Shown in pieces: positions 37,990 to 46,441 of a stretch of DNA of 64,000 bases. The position numbers were made by a program, and so were the translations under genes. The notes beneath the pieces are model-generated. The model saw nothing but the letters and a program-made list of their open reading frames with translations. It did not search any database and was not told the origin of the DNA. The stretch spans positions 248,001 through 312,000 of the forward strand of contig NZ_RRUE01000002.1 in the NCBI RefSeq assembly GCF_003892345.1. The letters run 5' to 3'. Source of the DNA: Lautropia dentalis (GTDB lineage Bacteria; Pseudomonadota; Gammaproteobacteria; Burkholderiales; Burkholderiaceae_E). Numbering within the stretch: the first letter of the stretch is position 1; the number at the start of each line of letters is the position of its first letter.

Positions 37990-40581
37990 ATGAAGACCGA
38001 ACACCCGCTCCACACACACCACCACCTGCAAGCGGGGGCACGGTGGCTGGGCCATCTGCTGCTGGCCCTGATGCTGCTGCTCCCCCTGGCCGCCACCAGC
38101 CTGCCCGATGCCCTGGGCGCAGACGCGCCCGCGGCGGCAAAGGCCGATACCGGCAAGAAGGATGCCAAGGCCGCGCCGGCGCCGGCACCCACTGGCACTC
38201 CGCCCGCACCAGCCGACATCCAGACGGCGGCCATTCCCGCCGCCAACGTCGTGGCCCGGGCCGAGAGCGACACCAACACGCTGAACATCATCCGCAACCG
38301 GATGCAGGGCGCCATCCAGTACACCAGCATCCGGCAGCAGCTGCTGCGGCTGGGGCAGGACGCCACCGACACCCGTGCTCTCAGCCACCTGGCGATGGAC
38401 TCGGACAGCCAGCGTCGCATGCGCGACATCGAACCCACGTGGGGCAAGCTGCAGTCGGACGTCACCGCCATCGACCGGCAGCTCACCCAGGGCGCCGAGT
38501 CGCTGCAGGAAGACTTTGCCCGCCTGGGCCGCATGGAAAAGACCTGGACCGCCACGCAGGACGCCGACGAGATCAGCTCGGCCCCGCAGGTCATCCGCAC
38601 CCGCATCCAGGAAGTGCTCAATCTCATCCAGGACACCCGGCGCAGCGCCAACAAGGTACGCAGCGGCATCTTCGACCTGCAGGCCCAGAGCAGCAAGCTG
38701 CAGGCCACCATCGCTTCCGAGCAGACACTGCTCAAGAACACGCTGACCAACTCCATCGATTCGCTGTTCAAGCCCGACAGCCCGTCCGTCTACGGCGCCG
38801 CCAATCTGGACAATGGCCGGGATATCACGACCCTCACCGGCGTGGCACGCCTTCGCGCCGACGGACGTTCCATTGCCGACTACCTGCGTTCGCACCGCAC
38901 CCGCACGGCCTGTCTACTGATCTGCCTGATCGTCTGCTACGCCACGCTCTACTACCTGCGGCCGAAGGTGGCCGCCAAGTCCAGCGAACAGCCCGTGCTG
39001 CGCTCGGTGCGCTGGCTGCTGGCCGATCCGCTGTCGGTCTCGGTCCTGATGACGGTCGGGCTGGCCGCCGTGCTGCTGCCCTATCCGCCCGGCGCCCTCA
39101 ATCTGGTGCTGGGGCTGGTGGCCCTGCTGCCCACCGTGCTGCTGCTGCGCAAGGTGGTGGAGAAATCGCTGGCCACCTATCTGTACTGGCTGCTGGCCAT
39201 GTACGCCTTCAACCAGGCGCCCGAGATTCTCCGGTTCGACGCGGCGTGGGAGCGTCTCTTCTTCCAGAGCCAGATGTTCGTGACGGTGGCCCTGCTGGTG
39301 CATCTGCAGCGACGCCGGCGCCGCGCCTTCCTGCAGGCGCGGGCCGAGGCCGCCGCCGAGAACGAAACGGTATCGAGCGAGGCCCTGCCACCGGAAGACG
39401 ACAATGCCTCGGCCAGCAGCGGCAGCAGCACGGAAGAAACCCGGCAGCTGCGCCTGACCGGCTATGTGATCAACACGGTGCTGGCTGGCTGCGCCACCGC
39501 GCTGGGCAGCGACCTGCTGGGCTTCACCCGACTGGCACGCTTCGTCAGTCAGGCGACCCTGAACTCGCTGTTTGCGGGCGTGATCCTGCTGGCCGGGGTG
39601 CTGGTACTGCTGAGCCTGCTGCGCCTGGCCGGCAACCTGCGTCCGCTGAACCGGCTGAAGATGCTGAACGATGATGGCGCGCTGATCGAGGCCCGGCTTC
39701 GCCGCATCATTCACTGGGTGGCGGCACTGATGTGGGCCGCCTTCACGCTCGAGCAGATGATGCTGCTCTCACCGTTCACCGACTGGGTGGCCGCCACGCT
39801 GTCCACCCCGGTGCACATCGGACAGGTTTCGGTGTCGCTGGCCGACATCCTGCGCTTCGGCGTGGTGCTGTGGCTGACCATGAAGCTGTCGCAGCTGATG
39901 CGCTACATCCTGGACCGGGAGGTGTTCACCCGCGTGATGCTGCCTCCCGGCATCCCGTACGCACTCAACAGCGTGCTCAACTATGCCATCTGGATCGGGG
40001 GCCTGCTGCTGGCCATCGCCTCCACCGGCATCAGCCTCGACCGCTTCACCATCTTCGCCAGCGCGGTCGGTGTCGGGGTCGGTTTCGGCTTGCAGAGCAT
40101 CGTCAACAACTTCGTGTCGGGCCTGATCGTGCTGTTCGAACGTCCGATCCGCGTGGGTGATTCGGTGGACATGGCCGGCCAGAGCGGCAAGGTCAAGCGC
40201 ATCGGCATTCGTGCCAGCATCCTGCGCACCGGGGCGGGCGCGGACGTGATCGTGCCGAACTCGCAGCTGATCGCCAACCAGGTGGTGAACTGGACCCTGT
40301 CGGACAACCAGCGCCGCATCGAGATCGCCCTGGGCGTGGACTACGAAAGCGACCCGGCCGCCGTCATCAAGCTGCTGACCGAGGTGGCACGGGGCCACGA
40401 CGACATTCTGGCCACCCCGGTACCCAACGCCCAGTTCATCGACTTCGGCAGCAGCGCCCTGCAGTTCAAGCTGTTTGCCTGGACGGCACGCGCCGACCGC
40501 ATCGGCGCCATCCGCAGCGAGCTGTGCGTGGCCATCCACGAGGCGCTGAAGGAGAACGGGGTGAAGCTGGCCTCGTCGTGA
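37990..40581 (+). CDS. Large MscS-family mechanosensitive channel
   Basis: An 863-residue protein: signal or first helix (about 17-38), a Pro/Ala linker, a periplasmic coiled-coil region (about 85-270), several membrane helices (about 305-650), and the C-terminal MscS pore and beta domains. The pore helix reads IFASAVGVGVGFGLQSIVNNFVSG, then LIVLFERPIRVGDSVD and GAGADVIVPNSQL. It opens under membrane tension to release solutes. The size is like YbdG/MscK-type or DUF3772-containing channels. The ATG at 37990 is preferred because the previous ATG touches the terminator T run. Confidence 0.9.
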   Translation: MKTEHPLHTHHHLQAGARWLGHLLLALMLLLPLAATSLPDALGADAPAAAKADTGKKDAKAAPAPAPTGTPPAPADIQTAAIPAANVVARAESDTNTLNIIRNRMQGAIQYTSIRQQLLRLGQDATDTRALSHLAMDSDSQRRMRDIEPTWGKLQSDVTAIDRQLTQGAESLQEDFARLGRMEKTWTATQDADEISSAPQVIRTRIQEVLNLIQDTRRSANKVRSGIFDLQAQSSKLQATIASEQTLLKNTLTNSIDSLFKPDSPSVYGAANLDNGRDITTLTGVARLRADGRSIADYLRSHRTRTACLLICLIVCYATLYYLRPKVAAKSSEQPVLRSVRWLLADPLSVSVLMTVGLAAVLLPYPPGALNLVLGLVALLPTVLLLRKVVEKSLATYLYWLLAMYAFNQAPEILRFDAAWERLFFQSQMFVTVALLVHLQRRRRRAFLQARAEAAAENETVSSEALPPEDDNASASSGSSTEETRQLRLTGYVINTVLAGCATALGSDLLGFTRLARFVSQATLNSLFAGVILLAGVLVLLSLLRLAGNLRPLNRLKMLNDDGALIEARLRRIIHWVAALMWAAFTLEQMMLLSPFTDWVAATLSTPVHIGQVSVSLADILRFGVVLWLTMKLSQLMRYILDREVFTRVMLPPGIPYALNSVLNYAIWIGGLLLAIASTGISLDRFTIFASAVGVGVGFGLQSIVNNFVSGLIVLFERPIRVGDSVDMAGQSGKVKRIGIRASILRTGAGADVIVPNSQLIANQVVNWTLSDNQRRIEIALGVDYESDPAAVIKLLTEVARGHDDILATPVPNAQFIDFGSSALQFKLFAWTARADRIGAIRSELCVAIHEALKENGVKLASS

Positions 40582-40591
40582 TTCAGGCAAA

Positions 40592-40648
40592 TTGCCCGGC
40601 TCCATGACCCCGGTGTCTCACCCGGGAGCCCGATATGGAGCCGGGCAA
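40592..40648. terminator. Long inverted repeat between convergent genes
   Basis: TTGCCCGGCTCCAT (40592-40605) is a perfect 14-bp inverted repeat of ATGGAGCCGGGCAA (40635-40648), with a smaller CCCGG/CCGGG stem inside the loop. It lies between the channel gene (plus) and tenA (minus) and probably ends both transcripts, although T runs are short. Confidence 0.65.
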
Positions 40649-40665
40649 CACATGCGCCCCGTCAG

Positions 40666-40714
40666 AGCGTGTCATGGATTCATTCATCCCCGCGCCCCCC
40701 TTTGGGCGTGCGGG
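40666..40714 (+). repeat. Dispersed repeat family A copy
   Basis: GTCATGGATTCATTCATCCC, preceded by GAGCGT and followed by CGCGCCCCCC and GGGCGTGCGGG, a hairpin-forming tail. This is the best-preserved copy together with the one near 35089. Confidence 0.75.
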
Positions 40715-40738
40715 ACAAGGCAGCAGGGCAGCGTCACG

Positions 40739-41404
40739 TCAGACCGGCCACTGTTCGAGGCGATAGGCGGCGTCCCAGAACATCCATTCCAGCCGCGCGG
40801 CCTGGGTGTAGGCTGCGTGCATCTGGTCCCGCACGGCCGGCGTGGATGCCGCCGCGATGCGGTCGATGGTGGCACGCATGCGCGTGACCAACCCGTGAAA
40901 ATGCTCGTCGGCGTAGGTATCCACCCACGCCTGCCACGGATTGCCCGGTACGCTGCGACCCACCGCGTCGCGCCCCACCTCCGCGTAGATCCAGAAGCAG
41001 GGCAGCAGCGCCGCCATGGCCACCGGCCAGGGTGCACCCCAGGCCGTGGCCAGCAGGAAGCTCGTGTAGTGCTCGGCGCTGGGCGAGAGCGGCACCGCCG
41101 CAAACTGTTTGGGCGTGACGCCGAACTGCTGCATGAAGCCTCCATGCAGCTCGCGCTCGGCCACCACCGCCTCCTGCGCAGCCTCGGCCAGCTGCACCAT
41201 CGTGTCGGCGTCATCGGCCCGCGCCGCGGCCACCGCCAGCGCCCGGCCGAAGGCCACCAGATAGTGCGCGTCCTGGATCATGTAGTGCCGGAAGCGCTCG
41301 GCCGACAGGGTGCCGTCAGCCAGTTCGCGATTGAACGGCATGGCGAGGGTTTTCTGGAACAACGCTTCGTTGCGGGTCCAGGCTTCTTCGGTGAAGGTGG
41401 GCAT
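40739..41404 (-). CDS. tenA: TenA-family aminopyrimidine aminohydrolase/thiaminase II
   Basis: A 221-residue all-helical protein: MPTFTEEAWTRNEALFQKTL, MPFNRELADGTL, FRHYMIQDAHYLVAFGRAL, and LLPCFWIYAEVG with the catalytic Cys135 at the same position as in Bacillus subtilis TenA. It hydrolyses degraded thiamine pyrimidines so that the pyrimidine can be reused for vitamin B1. AGGAGA precedes the ATG at 41404. It stands alone here, without other thiamine genes. Confidence 0.93.
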   Translation of the reverse strand: MPTFTEEAWTRNEALFQKTLAMPFNRELADGTLSAERFRHYMIQDAHYLVAFGRALAVAAARADDADTMVQLAEAAQEAVVAERELHGGFMQQFGVTPKQFAAVPLSPSAEHYTSFLLATAWGAPWPVAMAALLPCFWIYAEVGRDAVGRSVPGNPWQAWVDTYADEHFHGLVTRMRATIDRIAAASTPAVRDQMHAAYTQAARLEWMFWDAAYRLEQWPV

Positions 41405-41454
41405 GGGGGTCTCCTGTGTCGGCCCTGTTGGGCTGGTCATTTGAAAAGGTTCTG

Positions 41455-41793
41455 TCACAACCTGACCCCTTCCTGGTCGATGTTGCGCAGCAAGGCCGGG
41501 TTCGAATACCCCTCCGGGTGCTCCCACTCTTCCAGCCACACCGGCAGGGGCGACACGAGAATACCGGTCTCCAGCAGCACATCGAACGCAACATCAGCCA
41601 TGTCCAGCTTGGTAGGCAGAAGCCGCTGCGGTTTTCCCCGAAGCAGCACAGCCACATCCGCATCACTGTCGGGCTGATGATCACCACGCGCACGACTGCC
41701 GTAGACAATGGCACCGGCCATGTCGTAATCGTGGGCAATCCGGTCCAGAAAGTGCCGGACTGCGTGCTCGGTATCGTGATCGAGAGGGATCAT
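41455..41793 (-). CDS. MNT-type nucleotidyltransferase domain protein, orphan
   Basis: A 112-residue protein with the minimal nucleotidyltransferase motif GSRARGDHQPDSDADVAVLL (GSxxxG followed by DxD). Such proteins usually pair with a HEPN toxin and neutralise it by adding AMP. No HEPN gene is adjacent: tenA lies downstream and the esterase gene diverges upstream. The ATG at 41793 is chosen by family length although its ribosome site is weak. It may be a remnant of a toxin-antitoxin pair. Confidence 0.8.
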   Translation of the reverse strand: MIPLDHDTEHAVRHFLDRIAHDYDMAGAIVYGSRARGDHQPDSDADVAVLLRGKPQRLLPTKLDMADVAFDVLLETGILVSPLPVWLEEWEHPEGYSNPALLRNIDQEGVRL

Positions 41794-41956
41794 GCGGGCT
41801 TGCCCCGAAGGAAACGGGTTGACATGACAGACACAGCCCGCAGCATAGCAAGCCCCGGTCGGGTTTCCAACATGGCGCTGCGACCGGCAGGCCCCGCCCG
41901 GCGTTCCGCGCCACGCTCGCCCACGCAACCGGCGTGTCATGCTCTATGATCGGGCA

Positions 41957-43234
41957 ATGCTCACTCGTTCACCCCTGCCCCGCGCCGGGCGCTGCTTCCC
42001 GCTGCTGGCCACACTGCTGCTCACCGGCACGACGGCCCATGGGGAAACGGTTTCCCCCTCATCTGTTTCGTCCGCCATGGCTCAGACATCCCTCCCTCCA
42101 GCAGAATCCACCCCGCCTGGCAAGTCCACGCAATCTGCCGGCCACACTGTCCGGACTGTGGGGTCCAGCACGCCATCTGCCCATCGTCCCGCCAGCCCCG
42201 GGCTGTCCCCCCTTCCGGTACCCGGTAACGACAGCCCCCATCCCCACGGCACGCTCACCGGCAGTGGCCCGGCCATTCTGCCCACCAGCGAACAGCACTG
42301 GATCACCTCCAGCCACACCGGCCGCCGCTACCGCATCCAGACCACCATCACCGGCCCGGCCCCGGAAAGCGGCTACCCGGTGTTCTACACGCTCGACGGC
42401 GACACCCTGTTTGCGGTGGCGGCCATGGCCGCGCATGCACTGACCACACGCACCGGCGAAAATGGCGTCGAGCCCATGCTGATCGTGGGGGTGGGCTACA
42501 GCGACGGGGCCTGGCTCAATACCGATGCCCGGGTGGACGATTACACACCCCCCGTTCCCGACGGCAGCGCCAGCCACGATCCGCGCGGCCGTATCCAGGG
42601 CGGTGCCGACCGTTTTCTGGCCTTCCTGAAGCAGGAACTGCAGCCGGCCCTTGCGCAGCGGTTCCCCATCGATCCACAAAGCCAGAGCCTGTTTGGCCAC
42701 TCCTTTGGCGGCCTCTTCACGCTGCACACGCTGTTCACGCAACCCGACGCCTTCCAGTGCTACATTGCCTCCAGCCCGTCACTGTGGTGGCACGACGAGT
42801 ATGTCCTGAAGGAGCGCGACGCCTTCGTGACGCGCATGCGGGCGGCACTGACCGGCAAACCGGCTGGCGGCAGCCCGGTTGCCCTCCCGGCCACTGTCCC
42901 GGGCAGCAAGTCTGATTCGGAAAAGGGCCACACGACAGTTCGCGAAAGCACCTCCCCGGACACCAGCCATGCCACGCCAGCCCTGCCCCGGTTGCGGCTG
43001 AGCATCGGCGAGTACGAGCAGAAGCACGCCCCCCGCATCGCCCCCGACAGCCAGCGCGCGCAGATGCTGAAAAATCGTGCCCAGGTGGACCGTGTGCACC
43101 GCTTTGCGCAGCACATGCACGAGGCACTACCGGAACTGGATTTGTCGATGACCGAGTACCCGGGCGCCACCCACGGCAGTGCGCAGATGTATGCAGTGCT
43201 GGATGCATTGCGACATGCGTGCGGGAAGGAGTGA
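41957..43234 (+). CDS. Secreted alpha/beta-hydrolase, IroE/Fes-like putative esterase
   Basis: A 425-residue protein with a signal peptide (LLATLLLTGTTAHG), a Pro/Ser/Thr-rich linker to about residue 95, then an esterase-D-type domain (COG2819): YPVFYTLDGDTLFAVAAMAA, LIVGVGY, the nucleophile elbow SLFGHSFGGLFTLHTLF, and the His region YPGATHGSAQMYAV. Relatives hydrolyse siderophores or other esters in the periplasm. A low-complexity insert at about 285-330 is unusual. No siderophore genes are next to it. The ATG at 41957 is preferred to 41939. Confidence 0.82.
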   Translation: MLTRSPLPRAGRCFPLLATLLLTGTTAHGETVSPSSVSSAMAQTSLPPAESTPPGKSTQSAGHTVRTVGSSTPSAHRPASPGLSPLPVPGNDSPHPHGTLTGSGPAILPTSEQHWITSSHTGRRYRIQTTITGPAPESGYPVFYTLDGDTLFAVAAMAAHALTTRTGENGVEPMLIVGVGYSDGAWLNTDARVDDYTPPVPDGSASHDPRGRIQGGADRFLAFLKQELQPALAQRFPIDPQSQSLFGHSFGGLFTLHTLFTQPDAFQCYIASSPSLWWHDEYVLKERDAFVTRMRAALTGKPAGGSPVALPATVPGSKSDSEKGHTTVRESTSPDTSHATPALPRLRLSIGEYEQKHAPRIAPDSQRAQMLKNRAQVDRVHRFAQHMHEALPELDLSMTEYPGATHGSAQMYAVLDALRHACGKE

Positions 43235-43262
43235 AAATGGACAACCCAGGACGAGGAATCCC

Positions 43263-43676
43263 ATGAGCAGCATTCAACTCGACCTGACCCCACTGGACAA
43301 TGCCATCGCCCGGCTGGATGAGGGCTGGACGCGCTACCAGCGGGATGTCTCCGATATCCAGATCCGGGACGGGCTGATCCAGCGTTTCGAGTTCACCTAC
43401 GAAATCAGCCACAAGATGCTCCGGCGCTTTCTCGAACTGACATCCGCAAACCCGGCAGAGTTTGATGGCATGGCGTTTCAGGACATGATTCGTACGGGCA
43501 ACGAGCGCGGCCTGCTGCTGGGTGACTGGCCGGCATGGCGGAAGTATCGGGAGATGCGCTCCAGAACCAGCCACACCTATGACGAAGAAGTGGCCATCGA
43601 AGTCGTGAAGGGCATTCCGGCATTCCAGCGGGAAGCAGCCCATCTGCTGCAACGACTGCGCGCAGGCATCGAATGA
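43263..43676 (+). CDS. HI0074-family nucleotidyltransferase partner (HEPN-like)
   Basis: A 137-residue helical protein of the NTase substrate-binding (HI0074) family: LDNAIARLDEGWTRYQRD, FEFTYEISHKMLRRFLEL, and RSRTSHTYDE, which provides an R-x4-H-type motif seen in HEPN proteins. It forms a complex with the MNT nucleotidyltransferase encoded next, with which it overlaps by 4 bases (ATGA). The pair is a likely toxin-antitoxin module of the HEPN-MNT class. GAGGA precedes its start. Confidence 0.88.
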   Translation: MSSIQLDLTPLDNAIARLDEGWTRYQRDVSDIQIRDGLIQRFEFTYEISHKMLRRFLELTSANPAEFDGMAFQDMIRTGNERGLLLGDWPAWRKYREMRSRTSHTYDEEVAIEVVKGIPAFQREAAHLLQRLRAGIE

Positions 43677-44005
43677 CACTTGACCTGACTCCGGAACAGA
43701 AGTCCATCGTGCTCGACATTCTGCGAACACACGTTCCCCGGCATGAGGTGTGGGTTTTCGGATCTCGTATGAAGGGCACAAGCAAGCCCTATTCGGATCT
43801 GGATCTGGCCATCATCACCCAGCAGCCCCTTTCATTGGATATTCTGGCAGAGCTGACGGATGCATTCTCATCGTCCGACCTGCCCTGGAAGGTCGATATC
43901 GTCGACTGGGCCACAACGCAGGAGAGGTTTCGCAGAATCATCGAGGCACAGCATATCGTGCTGCACAAAGCATGCACTGATTCCGAGATGAATCATGATG
44001 TATGA
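43673..44005 (+). CDS. HI0073-family MNT nucleotidyltransferase
   Basis: A 110-residue minimal nucleotidyltransferase: EVWVFGSRMKGTSKPYSDLD (GSxxxG then SDLD) and the third acidic residue in KVDIVDW. All three catalytic acidic positions are present. It probably modifies its HEPN-like partner. The ATGA overlap indicates coupled translation. Confidence 0.88.
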   Translation: MTLDLTPEQKSIVLDILRTHVPRHEVWVFGSRMKGTSKPYSDLDLAIITQQPLSLDILAELTDAFSSSDLPWKVDIVDWATTQERFRRIIEAQHIVLHKACTDSEMNHDV

Positions 44006-44224
44006 CGAGTCATGATTTGCGATCGATCAACATAGTTTATATTTTTTGCGAAACATCAATCTATCGACCATCAAGACCCGAATGGCCTGCCAGCCTGCTC
44101 CGACTATCCCCTGATTTTTGGGCGGATCATTTGCACCACACGCATCCGTTACACTGTATCATGGCACGGCAGGCGTCCGTCTGCCCCGTTTCAGACCACA
44201 CCCCTCTGACCGAGAAAGAAAGCC

Positions 44225-45058
44225 ATGAAGAAACTCCTTGTCGCTTCCCTGCTCTGCACCGCCTCGCTGGCCCAGGCGCACGATCTGTGGGTGACTGCCC
44301 CCGCAACACTCTCGCCCTCCGAGACGCTGAAGGCCGACCTGTCCTACAGCCATGACTTTCCGTACCCGGATGAAATTCCGGCCGACCGGCTGCACATCTT
44401 CGAACCACTGCACATCACCTCGCCCGATGGCACAAGGAAGGATCTGGTCCAGCAGGGCAAGAACTATCAGTACGTGTCCGAAAGCCAGCTGACCAAGGGC
44501 AGCTATGTGCTCACCGCCAACTACCGGCCAACCTTCTGGTCGGAATTTGCCGATGACAAGTGGGCTCAGGGCGACCTGACGAAAAACCCGACCGCCGTGG
44601 CCTGCCAGCAGGCGCAGATGTTCGGCAAGAGCATCGTGGTGGTGGACGGCGGCGAGAATCTGGAAGCGATCAGCCGCCCCATCGGCCAGGAACTGGAAAT
44701 CGTGCCACTGGCCAACCCCAATTCAGCGAAGGTGGGCAAGCTCTTCCCGGTGCGCATCCTGTTCCAGGGCAAGCCGCTGGCCGATGAAATCGTCACCGCC
44801 ACGGCAGACACCATTGCCCTGATGGACGAAGAAGCCACGCACGATCACCGCGAGCCGCAGATCTTCTCGGGCAAGACCGACAAGGAAGGCAAGGTGAACA
44901 TCATTCCGCTGGTGGAAGGTTTCTGGAAGGTCAAGGTCAAGCACAAGACACCGTTTGCCAACCAGAAGCAGTGCCACGAGAACTCGCTCAGCGCCACACT
45001 GGCAATGCAGATCGGCACCAAACGGGTGGATATCAGCAAGCCGCACGCGCACGACTGA
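44225..45058 (+). CDS. DUF4198 periplasmic protein
   Basis: A 277-residue exported protein: signal peptide MKKLLVASLLCTASLAQA, then HDLWVTAP, the typical DUF4198 start with His as a possible metal ligand. The middle is beta-rich (two Ig-like parts), and the end holds more His residues (TPFANQKQCHENS, SKPHAHD). DUF4198 proteins resemble the periplasmic part of nickel/cobalt uptake systems and often occur near TonB or metal genes. The role here is inferred: periplasmic metal binding. An AT-rich promoter region precedes it. Confidence 0.85.
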   Translation: MKKLLVASLLCTASLAQAHDLWVTAPATLSPSETLKADLSYSHDFPYPDEIPADRLHIFEPLHITSPDGTRKDLVQQGKNYQYVSESQLTKGSYVLTANYRPTFWSEFADDKWAQGDLTKNPTAVACQQAQMFGKSIVVVDGGENLEAISRPIGQELEIVPLANPNSAKVGKLFPVRILFQGKPLADEIVTATADTIALMDEEATHDHREPQIFSGKTDKEGKVNIIPLVEGFWKVKVKHKTPFANQKQCHENSLSATLAMQIGTKRVDISKPHAHD

Positions 45059-45071
45059 GGCAGCCCCCTCG

Positions 45072-45095
45072 GGACCGGGCGATGCCGCCCGGTCC
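45072..45095 (+). terminator. Hairpin after the DUF4198 gene
   Basis: GGACCGGGC (45072-45080) and GCCCGGTCC (45087-45095) form a 9-bp stem with a 6-base loop 14 bp after the stop. No T run follows directly. Confidence 0.5.
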
Positions 45096-45281
45096 AGAGC
45101 ATGCCGGGACCGCATGCGTTCCCGCGCTGCTCCCCTTTTTGGGGCAGCATCTGTCACCTCTTGCTGAAACCTTCCTTCATTCCGGCAACCGCGCAGCCCC
45201 CTTTGGGCCAGCCCTGCATTCGTGCCGTGCAGAACTCTCTCACTCCTTATGCAAGGCATGACATCTGCGTGTTCACCCCCC

Positions 45282-45713
45282 TTATGCCAGCTCCCGGGGC
45301 AGGGCCTCCGGCGACGCGGACCCGTCGGCATACCTTTCCCCATGTCTGCCGGCGGCATCCTGAATCAGGACGGCTGCCGGAATGCCCAGTCCTTCATTGA
45401 GACGGCGGATCATGGACAGTGAGAGAGGACGTTTGCGTGAGAGAACCTCCGAAACCTTTGAAATCGATCCAAAGTACGGAATCATGTCCTTGCGGGAAAG
45501 TCCCATCTGATCCATCCGGAACAGGATCTGTTCGACGGGGTCAGGCACGACAGGCGGAATCGTTCTGGTCTCGTAATCCTCGATCACCAGCGCAAGCAGT
45601 TCCAGCTCGTTCTCTTCTGGCGAATCCGGCGGCGGGTCGAGCGCCATCAGCGCCTTCAACCGGGCCATGGCATCGTCATGCTCCGCCTGAGTCTTGATGA
45701 TCTTCACTTCCAT
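45282..45713 (-). CDS. higA: HigA-type antitoxin
   Basis: A 143-residue antitoxin (COG5499). The N-terminal half is acidic and helical (MARLKALMALDPPPDSPEEN), and the C-terminal helix-turn-helix reads LFRMDQMGLSRKDMIPYFGS, then KVSEVLSRKRPLSLSMIRRL. It neutralises HigB and represses the operon. It follows higB by 27 bp, the reversed toxin-first order usual for hig. The ATG at 45713 is preferred over a GTG nine bases upstream. Confidence 0.92.
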   Translation of the reverse strand: MEVKIIKTQAEHDDAMARLKALMALDPPPDSPEENELELLALVIEDYETRTIPPVVPDPVEQILFRMDQMGLSRKDMIPYFGSISKVSEVLSRKRPLSLSMIRRLNEGLGIPAAVLIQDAAGRHGERYADGSASPEALPRELA

Positions 45714-45740
45714 ATCTGTCACCCTTTCCGGAAAGCATCC

Positions 45741-46031
45741 TCAATCCCGAAAATTTTGTTTGGAATACTCGGCATGGGTTCCCACCCAGTCGATCACCAC
45801 AAGTCCATTGCGATACCTGACTGCCACGACAAGGCGATAGGCATTCCCCTTGATGTTGAATATGGCCCGGTTGCCGGACAGAAAGTCCACGCTTGCATAT
45901 TTGTCCTTGATATCCTGTGGCGACAGCCATGTCGAATATTCGACATCCGTTTGCCAGGCATTCAGCGGCCGCCGTGCATCGGCATGCTTCTTCCTGAATG
46001 CATCGAGAATGTCCAAACCCACGATCCGCAT
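45741..46031 (-). CDS. higB: HigB-type mRNA interferase toxin
   Basis: A 96-residue RelE-superfamily toxin: MRIVGLDILDAFRKKHADAR, LNAWQTDVEYSTWLSPQDIK, FNIKGNAYRLVVAVRYRNG and the C-terminal IDWVGTHAEYSK, all family hallmarks. It cleaves mRNA on the ribosome. No frameshift is seen, so the locus looks intact. An upstream in-frame ATG exists, but the family start is 46031. Confidence 0.93.
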   Translation of the reverse strand: MRIVGLDILDAFRKKHADARRPLNAWQTDVEYSTWLSPQDIKDKYASVDFLSGNRAIFNIKGNAYRLVVAVRYRNGLVVIDWVGTHAEYSKQNFRD

Positions 46032-46441
46032 GCTCTGACGTCGCCAAAAATAAGCTCCCGGCATCTTACTTCCCAAAAAGGGAAATCGCAAGACGGTTCA
46101 TCGGCTTGCTCCACTACGTTCAAGCCAGCCAGTCGCCTGCAACGCTACCGCCTCACGGAACGGGGCCAGTCTGCGCTAGACCAGCACCCGCCTGCCCGGG
46201 AATCCTGAGAGCCATGGTACGGACCTGTTCGTCCCCGCACTGAGACATCCGCGGTGGAGCAATTCCGCCCACGAACGGCCCCTGTCCCACCGTCCCCTCC
46301 CGGCAACATCCGCACCCCGTCCATCCCCGCAGACGCGACGCCCACGCTGAATGGGCGCATGATGAACAGGCATCCGCCCGGCCTGCTGCCGGCGCGGCGA
46401 TCTGTGCTTCCGGGAACACGCGTTCACACCGAGGGGATTCC
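46032..46441. other. 410-bp gap upstream of the giant membrane protein gene
   Basis: It contains a diverged family A repeat copy (about 46211-46242: GCCATGGTACGGACCTGTTC then GTCCCCGCAC). No gene or clear promoter boxes are seen. Confidence 0.5.

Noticed and set aside
41501-41520. tRNA-like TTCGAATACC segment
   Set aside because: No cloverleaf can be formed around it, and it lies inside the nucleotidyltransferase gene.
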